From contig NZ_CP108394.1 in the NCBI RefSeq assembly GCF_041435215.1, positions 124,001 through 188,000 of the forward strand: a DNA stretch of 64,000 bases, in the 5' to 3' direction. Shown here one piece after another: positions 56,746 through 64,000 of the stretch. The first letter of the stretch is position 1. Each line of letters begins with the position of its first letter. This stretch comes from Streptomyces sp. NBC_01314. Lineage in GTDB: Bacteria; Actinomycetota; Actinomycetes; Streptomycetales; Streptomycetaceae. The notes under the pieces were generated by a model. It searched no databases. It was not told the DNA's origin and saw only the letters and a program-made list of their open reading frames with translations. Both the position numbers and the translations under genes were made by a program.

Positions 56746-58089
56746 ATGGGTACGGCCACCGTTGATCATCGGTGTGTGAAGACAAACGATCATGCGGTGG
56801 CCGCAGGTCACAGCGTAGACCCTGCCCGTTGGCAGGAGGCGTTCGAGGGCCTGATGAGCCAGATTGCAGGCCGGTTCAGTCGGGTCGAACCGCGGCGTCG
56901 GGTCCGGCAGTTGGTGCTCGGAATGCTCTCGGATCTGCCGCGCAAGAACTGCTGGAGCATGGCCGAGTGGGCCGGGGAATCCACCCCGGACGGCATGCAG
57001 CACTTGCTCGGGCGGGCCAAGTGGGACGCCGACCAGGTCCGCGACGACCTGCGCGGCTATGTCCTGGAGCATCTGGCAGACGACCAAGCGGTTCTGGTGG
57101 TCGACGAGACCGGGGACGTGAAGAAGGGCACCAGCACGGTCGGCGTCCAGCGCCAATACACGGGCACCGCTGGCCGGATCGAGAACGCGCAGGTCGCTGT
57201 CTACATGGTCTACGCAGGTCAGCGCGGGCATGCGGCCGTGGACCGGGAACTCTACATTCCGCGCTCCTGGACCTCGGATCCTGACCGGTGCCGCGCCGCA
57301 GGGCTGAGAGAAGAGACGCGCTTCGCCACCAAGCCGGAGCTCGCGGCCCGCATGGTCACTCGGTTTCTGGACGCCGGCCACCGTGCCACCTGGGTTGCGG
57401 GCGACGAGGTCTACGGCGGCGACCCGAAACTGCGAACCGCGCTGGAGGTGCGCGGCATCAGCTACGTGCTCGCGGTGGCGTGCTCACACGGCGTCACCAC
57501 CGGTGCCAGGAAGTTCCGTGCGGACAGCCTCGCCAAGAAGGTGCCCAAGCGGGCTTGGCAGAAGCTGTCCGCCGGGGCCGGGGCAAAGGGCCACCGCTTC
57601 TACGACTGGGCCGTTATTGATCTCACCGATGCCGGACCCGGCAGTCGCCAACTCCTGATCCGCCGCAACCGCAGTACCGGCGAAGTCGCCTACTACCGCT
57701 GCTACTCGCCCGAACCGGTTCCCCTGACCACGCTGGTGCAAGTCGCTGGGTCCAGGTGGCGAGTCGAGGAGTTCTTCCAGGCCGGAAAGGGCCTGGCCGC
57801 CCTGGACGAGCACCAGGTCCGCCGCTACGCATCCTGGTCCCGCTGGGTCACCCTCGCCATGCTCGCGCATGCCTTCCTGGCCGTCGTCCGCGCGGACGAA
57901 CACGCCCGCAGCCCCACACCGGACGGCCTCATACAGCTCACCTGCAACGAGATCCAGCGCCTGTTCATTACGCTCGTCGTCCGGCCCGCCCCCGACATCG
58001 CCCATCGGCTCAGCTGGTCCGACTGGCGCCGCCGCCATCAGGCCCGATCCCGGACCAGCCACTACCAGCGCCGATCCGTTCCGGCATGA
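56746..58089 (+). CDS. IS701-family transposase, intact
   Basis: 447 residues from ATG 56746. RRVRQLVLGMLSDLPRKNCW, then DDE residues in QAVLVVDETGDVKKGTSTVG, RATWVAGDEVYGGDPKLRTA and RWRVEEFFQAGKGLAALDEH. Full-length and uninterrupted, unlike the IS701 fragment at 16758. Confidence 0.95.
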   Translation: MGTATVDHRCVKTNDHAVAAGHSVDPARWQEAFEGLMSQIAGRFSRVEPRRRVRQLVLGMLSDLPRKNCWSMAEWAGESTPDGMQHLLGRAKWDADQVRDDLRGYVLEHLADDQAVLVVDETGDVKKGTSTVGVQRQYTGTAGRIENAQVAVYMVYAGQRGHAAVDRELYIPRSWTSDPDRCRAAGLREETRFATKPELAARMVTRFLDAGHRATWVAGDEVYGGDPKLRTALEVRGISYVLAVACSHGVTTGARKFRADSLAKKVPKRAWQKLSAGAGAKGHRFYDWAVIDLTDAGPGSRQLLIRRNRSTGEVAYYRCYSPEPVPLTTLVQVAGSRWRVEEFFQAGKGLAALDEHQVRRYASWSRWVTLAMLAHAFLAVVRADEHARSPTPDGLIQLTCNEIQRLFITLVVRPAPDIAHRLSWSDWRRRHQARSRTSHYQRRSVPA

Positions 58090-58158
58090 AGGGCAGGACC
58101 TGCGGCAGAGACGCGGCGGGGTTGGCAGCGATGACTGCCGTTCCTAGGCTCGGCTGCC

Positions 58159-58830
58159 ATGACGGTTCTGATCACCGTGTGGGGAGCATCTCCCGGAGTG
58201 GGCAAGTCGACGCTTTGCGCCGGCCTGTCCCGATGGCTTGCCGATGCGGGACTGCGGGTGGACCACTTCCGCGAGGAAGAGATCTTGACCAGGCCGCAGT
58301 TTGCCCCGGTGGCTGAGGAGTTCAAGGCGACCGGCGCCGTCGACCTGGGGACGTTGATCGCAACAACTGCCGAGTTCGTTGACGCGGTTCTGGCGACCGG
58401 CGATGACGTGGTGATCGCGGACGCCCTGATGCCGTTCGTGCCGACGCTGCTGGCCATGGGGCACGGCGAAGAGACGATCGATGCATTCATGACTGAGCTC
58501 ACAGAGGTGCTCGCGCCGCTCTGCCCGGTCATGGTCTTTCTCGATGGGAACGCCGAAGCTGCATTGTCCCGAGCCGCCAGGAGAGAAGGGGAGCAGTGGC
58601 TGGACTGGTATGTCGAGAAGCTCGCCCGCTCCGAGGTAAGCCCTCCAGTGGCTGACGTCGCGTCGGCGGTGAAGTACCTGCTGCGCGAGCGTGCGGTGAC
58701 GCTCGACACCGTCGGCCGGAAGAACTGGGGACTCGTTGTGATCGAACCAGCCGATGGACTGCCGCCTGATGACGTGCTGCGGGTCGCGCAGCGGGGCTTA
58801 AGGCCGTGGTTGGGCAGGCCCGCACCCTGA
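58159..58830 (+). CDS. P-loop NTPase/kinase-like cargo gene of the IS701 element
   Basis: 223 residues; ATG 58159, 69 bases after the transposase stop. The Walker A motif is WGASPGVGKSTLCAGL (residues 8-23). ATGDDVVIADALMPFVPTLL may be the Walker B region, and VMVFLDGNAEAALSRAARRE resembles the LID/nucleobase region of nucleoside or shikimate-type kinases. It lies wholly inside the IS ends, so it travels with the element. Substrate unknown; small-molecule phosphorylation (for example drug inactivation) is one inference, a transposition accessory ATPase another. Confidence 0.82.
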   Translation: MTVLITVWGASPGVGKSTLCAGLSRWLADAGLRVDHFREEEILTRPQFAPVAEEFKATGAVDLGTLIATTAEFVDAVLATGDDVVIADALMPFVPTLLAMGHGEETIDAFMTELTEVLAPLCPVMVFLDGNAEAALSRAARREGEQWLDWYVEKLARSEVSPPVADVASAVKYLLRERAVTLDTVGRKNWGLVVIEPADGLPPDDVLRVAQRGLRPWLGRPAP

Positions 58831-58902
58831 GTAGGACGGGCCTGGCAATGCGTAACTGCCGCACGCCGCCACGCCCGTAACGATCTACGGCTGGAGTACT
58901 AG

Positions 58903-59223
58903 ATCTCGGTTGGCTTCGCAACCCCGAGCTACCAAGAGGCCCTGTTCCCATGCCCGGCACCGGCCGCGATCACCCGATCGAGACTCCCGTTCGACGCACA
59001 CCCCTCAAGATCGGAACGACAACAGCTACTCACCCAGCTCTTCAGTCATGAGCGCCTCCCGGGTGCGAGCCAACCCTGCACGGCTCCCAGCCGTACACCT
59101 CTACCGCGCCGCGCTTGCCACGATCGTCTCCACTTCGTCCGAGCATCGGCTGTCCCACCTAGCTTCTCCGTGTCCCGGAGGCGCTTGCTGCTCCGGAGGA
59201 CCTACACGACGGAGGAAAGCGAC
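58903..59223. other. Spacer after the IS701 element, no gene recognised
   Basis: Short frames only; it leads into the truncated nitrilase gene, whose ribosome site GGAGGA lies at ~59210-59215. Confidence 0.45.
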
Positions 59224-59511
59224 ATGTCCCATCCCCTCAACCGGCGAAGCGTGACGCGTACCGCCGCAGCAGTCGGGACCAGCCTCGGGGCCCTCTCCTC
59301 CCCCGCAGCCGCAGCCACCGCCCGGGGCATGACGTCGCCGCACGACGCGGTCGATGTCGGCAAGGACCCGTACAAGGTGGCCGTGGTGACTGCGGCCCCG
59401 GTGGGGTTCGACCTGCGAGCCGGCGTCCACAAGGCCGTCGCCCTCATCCAGGAGGCGGCGCACAACGGTGCCCGGCTGGCCGCCTTCGGTGAACTGTCTG
59501 CAAGCACGTGA
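59224..59511 (+). pseudogene. Truncated Tat-exported nitrilase-like protein
   Basis: ATG 59224. Twin-arginine signal (NRRSVTRTAAAVGTSLGALS) followed by KVAVVTAAPVGFDLRAGVHK and AVALIQEAAHNGARLAAFGE, the first strand-helix-strand of a carbon-nitrogen hydrolase; the E of FGE (normally FPE) is the first catalytic residue. A stop follows after SAST, and the Lys and Cys catalytic segments are absent. A deletion is more likely than a real 95-residue protein. Confidence 0.65.
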
Positions 59512-60019
59512 GCCGGACCACCTGGGCGCCGGAAGCCGGCGGGCCGATCGGGCGGGGTTGGTGCACGTCATCTCCAAGAGGGCTGATGCCAGCCCTATAC
59601 CATCACGCTCCGGACCGACCTCTCGAAAGGTACATCCGTCGCATGATGGGCGGGTCAATGTCAGTCGCCCATGTGATCTCGCGTCAAGACGCGTGCTCGA
59701 TTCTGTCGGTATCGAGCTTTCCTCCGAGCGGCATCGGTGCCGATTTGTCAGATTTTACGCTGGCTTCATAGGACGCGCACATATATAACGATGCCGGAAC
59801 CTAACCGTCCAGCGATTGACCCTTTGAACGAGTAGGACGTACAACAGCCCAAGCGCGTCAGGAAACGTTAGTTCATGGTTCTTTTTGTTTGAGCAGCAGT
59901 GGGCTTCGGGCGTTGCGAGGACACGCCACCCCGCCTTCCGCCCGCGGCGCTCGCCGGGCCGACGCGACACTCTGCTCTCTTTTTCGTGCGATTCACTCAA
60001 TGGAGAGGTGCGCCACGCC
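59512..60019. promoter_or_regulatory. AT-richer region upstream of GH97
   Basis: No gene recognised. Base composition falls at 59740-59890, where the GH97 promoter probably lies. GGAGAGG at 60002-60008 is the likely ribosome site. Confidence 0.4.
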
Positions 60020-61996
60020 ATGGAAATGTCAGGAAACCAGGACCAGCCGAACCGGCACCGGGCCGTCCCCTCGGGGGCGTTGTCCCGGCGGGGGCTCCTC
60101 AAGGGAGCGGCGGTCACGGCGGGTGCCGCTGCAGTGGGCTTCGCCACCATGGGCACGGCTGCCGCGGCGGACGCCTCGATGACCGCGACGTCGCCCGATG
60201 GCAAGAACAAGATCACGGCGTCTCTGGTGGGCGGGGTGCTCCAGTGGTCGGCCAAGCGCAGTGCCACGACCGTCATCGACACCTCGGTCCTGGGCCTGAA
60301 GCTGAGCAGCGGCACCACACTGGGCACCGGCAGCACGACGGTGACGAACTACCAGCACTGGACCAAGGACAGCACCTGGACCCCGGTCTTCGGCCGCAAC
60401 GCCGCGATCCGGGACTACTACCAGGAGATGCGCTGGAACCTCCAGGACAGCACCAGCGGCGTCAACTTCAGCGTCCAGCTCCGCGCCTACAACACCGGCG
60501 TCGCGCTGCGCTACGTCCTGCTCGACACCGGCAGCGCCACCATCTCCGACGAGCTCACCACCTGGGCCTTCCCCGACAACACCACGGTCTACAGCGCCCG
60601 CGACGAGGCCGCCTACACCGCGAGCGCGCCGGACGCCATCCCGTACACCGGCACCTCCAGCACCGACTACGGCTACCTGAGCGACCTGCCGCTGCTGGCC
60701 TCCCTGGACAGCGGGCTCTTCGCCACCATCTGCGAGTCCTCCCGTGTGAACTACCCGCGCTCGATGCTCAGCTCGGTCACCGGTGAGAGCAACACGCTCA
60801 AGACCTACCTGATGCAGAAGTCCGCCCGCTCCTCCGGCACGACGCAGACCACCTCGACCGTCACCACGCCCTTCGCCACACCGTGGCGGGTGCTGGTGCT
60901 CGGCTCCGAGGAGGCTGACCTGATCGACAACGCCGAACTGGTGCTGAATCTGGCCCCGCCCTGCGCCCTGTCGGACACCTCCTGGATCAAGCCCGGCAAG
61001 GTCTTCCGCTGCGAACTGACCACCGCCGCCGGCACCGAGGGCGTGGACTTCGCCGTCGCCCGCAACCTCGACTACATCGAGTACGACGCGGGATGGTATG
61101 GACCGGAGTTCACCACGACCGACGCCAGCGCCTCGATCTCGGCCATCAATCTGACGACGGTGATCGACTACGCCACGGCCAACGGCATCGGTGTCTTCCT
61201 CTACGTCAACCGCATCGCCCTGACGGCCCCGGACACGCTCTTCGCCCTCTACAAGAGCTGGGGCGTGGCCGGCATCAAACTGGGCTTCATCAACGACGGC
61301 ACCCAGACCATGACCAACCAGATCATCACCTGGGCCAAGACCGCCGCCAAGTACAACCTGCTGATAGACATGCATGACGACGTCCGGTCGTGGGGCTACG
61401 AGCGCACCTACCCCAACTGGATCAGCCTGGAAGGCGTCCGGGGCAACGAGCAGTTCCCGACCGCCACCAACAACGTTCTGCTGCCACTGGCCCGCAACGT
61501 AGGCGGCCCGATGGACTACACCATCTGCTACGGCCAGTCCCGCGACCAGACCACCAACAACCACCAGATGGCGATGGCCGCCGTCTACTACCAGCCGCTG
61601 AACTTCCTCTATTGGTACTCCAAGCCATCCGCCTACGCCACCACCGCCAACTGGCCCGGCCTGGCCTGGTTCGGCGCCATCCCCACCACCTGGGACGAGA
61701 GCACGGCCGTCGCGGCTTCCATCGGCGAGTACGTCGCGGTCGCCCGCCGCAGCGGAACCACCTGGTTCCTCGGGGCAATGAACAACGAGACCGCGCGCAC
61801 CCTGCCGCTCCCGCTGGACTTCCTCGACAGCGGCACGAGCTACACCGCCACCGTCTACGCCGACGGAACGGCCGGAAGCACCCCGTCAGCGACCCCCACC
61901 GTGGTCAGCACCCAGACGGTCACCTCGGCCACCACACTGAACGTGACCATGACCAGCGCCGGCGGACAGGCGATCATCCTGACACCGGCCAGCTGA
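60020..61996 (+). CDS. Secreted glycoside hydrolase family 97 protein
   Basis: 658 residues from ATG 60020 (GGAGAGG upstream; the frame is open to 59885). A Tat signal has SRRGLLKGAAVTAGAAAVGF ending near AAAADA. The GH97 N-terminal beta-sandwich is at ~50-300 (YQEMRWNLQDSTSGVNFSVQ, RAYNTGVALRYVL). The TIM barrel has YIEYDAGWYG, GVAGIKLGFINDGTQ, NLLIDMHDDVRSWGYERTYP and EGVRGNEQFP. A C-terminal sandwich follows (AMNNETARTLPLPLDFL). GH97 enzymes are alpha-glucosidases or alpha-galactosidases; the inverting or retaining class is not decided here. Probably exported folded. Confidence 0.9.
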   Translation: MEMSGNQDQPNRHRAVPSGALSRRGLLKGAAVTAGAAAVGFATMGTAAAADASMTATSPDGKNKITASLVGGVLQWSAKRSATTVIDTSVLGLKLSSGTTLGTGSTTVTNYQHWTKDSTWTPVFGRNAAIRDYYQEMRWNLQDSTSGVNFSVQLRAYNTGVALRYVLLDTGSATISDELTTWAFPDNTTVYSARDEAAYTASAPDAIPYTGTSSTDYGYLSDLPLLASLDSGLFATICESSRVNYPRSMLSSVTGESNTLKTYLMQKSARSSGTTQTTSTVTTPFATPWRVLVLGSEEADLIDNAELVLNLAPPCALSDTSWIKPGKVFRCELTTAAGTEGVDFAVARNLDYIEYDAGWYGPEFTTTDASASISAINLTTVIDYATANGIGVFLYVNRIALTAPDTLFALYKSWGVAGIKLGFINDGTQTMTNQIITWAKTAAKYNLLIDMHDDVRSWGYERTYPNWISLEGVRGNEQFPTATNNVLLPLARNVGGPMDYTICYGQSRDQTTNNHQMAMAAVYYQPLNFLYWYSKPSAYATTANWPGLAWFGAIPTTWDESTAVAASIGEYVAVARRSGTTWFLGAMNNETARTLPLPLDFLDSGTSYTATVYADGTAGSTPSATPTVVSTQTVTSATTLNVTMTSAGGQAIILTPAS

Positions 61997-62025
61997 TCCC
62001 CCGGGCGAACCCGGTCCCGGCAGGC

Positions 62026-62067
62026 CCGTGGCGCCACCGCCCGAGCAATCAGGTCGCGGCGCCACGG
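62026..62067. terminator. Terminator after GH97
   Basis: CCGTGGCGCC (62026-62035) pairs perfectly with GGCGCCACGG (62058-62067), 22-base loop, 30 bases after the stop. Confidence 0.7.
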
Positions 62068-62359
62068 CTGTCCAGCCGTACACAGCGAGTGCCTCAGGCG
62101 GAAAGCTCCGTCGGACCTGACGGCTGACGTCAGAGTGTCGGTATCCGCCAATCTCTGCCAGGGCAACTGAGCGTAGCCGCAGCTTGTGGCACCGGCTGAA
62201 CTTCAACCGACACCGATGGGAGCGTCCCTCGGAAAAAACCCATCGCCCTAGATCTCCGGTAGTTGCGGATTGCTGGAGATCAGTGCCTGTAGTCGGCCCG
62301 TCTCCTTCGGGAGTGACCTCGGACCCTGGTGTCGCGCGATGCACCGAGCATCACTGCAC

Positions 62360-62535
62360 AGTGTCGCCGTTGGCATGACGCCACGCCCGAGGCCGTTCCC
62401 GGCTCGGGGCTGGTGTTGGTGCGGGTGCAGGGCGTCGGCGTCAGCCTGGTCGACGGGTATGTCGTCGCCGGGCGTTGGACGTCGGTTGACCTCGGCCGTC
62501 CCTTCGTCGTCCCGGCCGGATCAGGCCGGGACGAC
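62360..62535 (+). pseudogene. Possible MDR/quinone reductase N-terminal fragment
   Basis: The plus strand reads WHDATPEAVPGSGLVLVRVQ, GVGVSLVDGYVVAGRW and PFVVPAGS, resembling the GroES-like N-terminus of medium-chain reductases (PGEVLVRV...VNxxD...PFVPGxE). It stops at the edge of the convergent dehydrogenase gene. The rest of 61997-62538 shows nothing. Confidence 0.4.
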
Positions 62536-62538
62536 GTT

Positions 62539-63552
62539 TCACGCGCTGATCGCGAGCTCCCCACGCCGGACGCCGTGCGAGAGCGGCAGCCCGGCGGCGA
62601 GCCGTTCCAGTTCCTCCACGACGGTGTCGCCCAGGCGGGCCAGTTCGTTGCCGAGGGAGCCCGCGATGTGCGGGGTGAGGAAGACGTTGGGCAGGCGGTA
62701 GAGGGGGGAGTCCGCGGGCAGTGGCTCCGGTTCGGTGACGTCGAGGACCGCGCTGATCCGGCCGCCGGCGAGTTCGTGGGTGAGGGCCTCGGGGTCCACG
62801 AGGGCGCCGCGCGAGGTGTTGATCAGTACGCCGCCGTCGGGGATCAGGGCCAGCCGTTCGCGACTGAGCATCCGGTGGGTCTCCGGGGTGTCGGGCGCGT
62901 GGACGCTGACGATGTCGCTGGTGCGCAGCAGTTCGTCGAGAGGCAGTGAAACCGCACCGAGCGCCGCCGCCCCGGCCTCGTCCACGTACGGGTCGTACAG
63001 GCCCACCGAGAGGTCGAAGGGTCGCAGCAGTTCCAGCACGCGGCGGCCCACACGTGACGCGCCGATGACCCCGATCCGTCGGCCGAGGTTGCCGATGGCC
63101 GCGTACGCGCCCAGCGCGGGGTAGACGTGTTCGGTCCGGAAGCGCTCACGGAGCCCGAAGGCGTCCTTGCCGGCGAAGAGGATCGCGGCGAGGGTGTATT
63201 CGGCCACGGGAAGCGCGTTGGCCCGGGCGGCACTGGAGACGGTGAGTCCGCGTTCCCAGACGGCCTCGCCGATCAGGCTGCGTACGCTGCCGGCCGCGTG
63301 CAGAACGGCCCGCAGCCGGGGCGCCGCGTCCAGCACCTCCGCGCCGATGTGCGGACAGCCCCAGCCGGTGATCAGCACCTCGGCCCGCGCCAGTGCACGG
63401 ACGGCCGCCGGATCGGTGAAGTCCCGGACGACGAGAGCGGGATCGATCGTCACGAGCTGCCGTAGCCGCGTCATGAGCGGGGCCGGAAAGAGCTCCGGCA
63501 GATGCACCGGGTCCATGGCGAACACGGCGGGTGGAAGCAATTGCGGGGGCAT
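62539..63552 (-). CDS. D-2-hydroxyacid dehydrogenase
   Basis: 337 residues; ATG 63552 with GGAG-like bases upstream. The nucleotide-binding segment is RRIGVIGASRVGRRVLELLR. Catalytic residues of the family appear as Arg in LINTSRGALVDPEAL, Glu in LDVTEPEPLPADSPL and His in VFLTPHIAGSLGNEL. NAD-dependent 2-oxoacid reduction; the subgroup resembles actinobacterial sugar-acid dehydrogenases located near sugar-uptake genes. Divergent from the secreted protein starting at 63933, with a LacI-type site between, which fits a carbohydrate regulon (inference). Confidence 0.9.
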   Translation of the reverse strand: MPPQLLPPAVFAMDPVHLPELFPAPLMTRLRQLVTIDPALVVRDFTDPAAVRALARAEVLITGWGCPHIGAEVLDAAPRLRAVLHAAGSVRSLIGEAVWERGLTVSSAARANALPVAEYTLAAILFAGKDAFGLRERFRTEHVYPALGAYAAIGNLGRRIGVIGASRVGRRVLELLRPFDLSVGLYDPYVDEAGAAALGAVSLPLDELLRTSDIVSVHAPDTPETHRMLSRERLALIPDGGVLINTSRGALVDPEALTHELAGGRISAVLDVTEPEPLPADSPLYRLPNVFLTPHIAGSLGNELARLGDTVVEELERLAAGLPLSHGVRRGELAISA

Positions 63553-63607
63553 GGCGCTCCTGCTGGGACACGAGGATGAGGACGAGGCCGAAGAGGACCT
63601 AGGGAGA

Positions 63608-63622
63608 GTAAACGGTTTCTAC
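63608..63622. promoter_or_regulatory. LacI-type operator-like site
   Basis: GTAAACGGTTTCTAC is an imperfect palindrome centred on AAACGGTTT, 56 bases upstream of the dehydrogenase start; LacI-family operators have this form. The rest of 63553-63932 holds no gene. Confidence 0.45.
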
Positions 63623-63932
63623 GCTAGAGAGCCATCATCCCTCAGGTCAATGGCCGGATGCGGGATACCACTCGCGCGGGTTCAGGGCTCACCCCCAGTG
63701 ACAATGCCTGGAAAAAAGCAGGTCGACTCGGTAGCCGGGTAACGCTGTTGAAAGTTAGACGAAACAAACCGGCCTGGCCCTCTTGTGGTTTCGGCCACTC
63801 ACGCCCACGGTCCCACAACAACCGGTTACTACTCCTCGGGAAGCGCCACCGCGTTCCTGCCTTCCCTGCCTCACCGCTGACCGCGCCAGTTCCCCCACCC
63901 CAAGCGCCGTCCTGTCCGTCCGTGGAGGACCG

Positions 63933-64000
63933 ATGTCCCAGTTCCGTGCCAGAGCCCTCGCCGCAGCGGCTGCCGCGGCATCCCTGTCCCTCCTGCTGGC
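63933..64000 (+). CDS. Start of a secreted protein or lipoprotein (runs off window)
   Basis: ATG 63933 with GTGGAGG at 63921-63927. The 22 codons read MSQFRARALAAAAAAASLSL then LL, a positively charged n-region and a hydrophobic core, hence a signal peptide. Too short to name; a sugar ABC transporter binding protein would suit the LacI-type site and the divergent dehydrogenase. Confidence 0.7.
   Translation, partial: MSQFRARALAAAAAAASLSLLL

Larger units (their letters stand above)
56699..58898 (+). mobile_element. IS701-family element carrying a P-loop cargo gene
   Basis: Perfect inverted ends TACTCCAGCCGTAGAT (56699-56714 and complement 58883-58898) are flanked by CTAG on both sides (56695-56698, 58899-58902), the 4-base target duplication typical of IS701. 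Between the ends lie a transposase and a second intact gene in the same direction, which makes the element longer than a simple IS. Confidence 0.92.

Noticed and set aside
60029..61564. 511-codon minus-strand frame opposite GH97
   Set aside because: Antisense shadow: composition dominated by Gly/Val/Ala with no motif, while the plus strand has a complete GH97 with signal peptide.

Overview
The window is very GC-rich, third-codon-position-biased actinobacterial DNA, almost certainly from a Streptomyces. The pointers are an AfsA/gamma-butyrolactone (GBL) receptor locus, a 2-methylisoborneol (2-MIB) operon with its encapsulin gene, a SARP-type giant regulator, Tat-dependent glycosidases, and a broken copy of the telomere protein gene tpg. 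The tpg remnant, the density of insertion sequences (IS) and the many gene fragments suggest a chromosome arm or linear plasmid close to a replicon end.

Layout. (1) 1-4048: tightly coupled operon for an unidentified small molecule: a SUMF1/FGE-fold protein (partial), a cysteine-synthase-like PLP enzyme, a methyltransferase, a non-haem iron oxygenase and a serine acetyltransferase. (2) 4326-10881: signalling locus with two GBL-receptor TetR proteins, an AfsA homologue, an SDR and an epimerase-like reductase, with three candidate receptor operators. Several genes in blocks 1 and 2 carry expanded simple-sequence repeats. (3) 10972-20458: an intact IS256-type element followed by a gene graveyard (MDR, ISL3, IS630, Tpg, IS701, subtilase, integrase fragments) with a few intact genes between (beta-trefoil-like protein, GH16 glucanase, small hypothetical proteins). 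(4) 20811-24590: 2-MIB operon (family 2B encapsulin, 2-MIB synthase, GPP C-methyltransferase) ending in a perfect terminator. (5) 25598-44710: a stack of nested mobile elements. One ISAzo13-family element holds a group II intron whose maturase is split by an IS630 and an IS3 element. A second ISAzo13 element, sitting in an IS3 gene and carrying another group II intron, was hit by an IS6-family element and then split about 10 kb apart by an inversion between two inverted IS6 copies. A PucR regulator/ferredoxin reductase/fatty acid desaturase cassette lies inside the inverted segment. (6) 44700-50469: SDR plus CoA-transferase subunits, small remnants, and an FAD monooxygenase divergent from a GntR-TetR fusion regulator with two identical palindromes. 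(7) 50483-55874: degenerate IS6 copy, a three-repeat orphan CRISPR array, an IS1634 remnant and a SARP/ATPase/TPR regulator. (8) 55957-64000: secreted small protein, an IS701 element with a P-loop cargo gene, truncated nitrilase, secreted GH97 glycosidase, hydroxyacid dehydrogenase and the start of a secreted protein.

The intact functional modules are blocks 1, 2, 4, the desaturase cassette, the CoA-transferase operon, the monooxygenase/regulator pair and the GH97 region. In the mobile-element stack, boundaries can be fixed to the base from terminal repeats, target duplications, group II intron ends and the reading frame restored when each insertion is removed. Functions of block 1 and the IS701 cargo gene are inference only.
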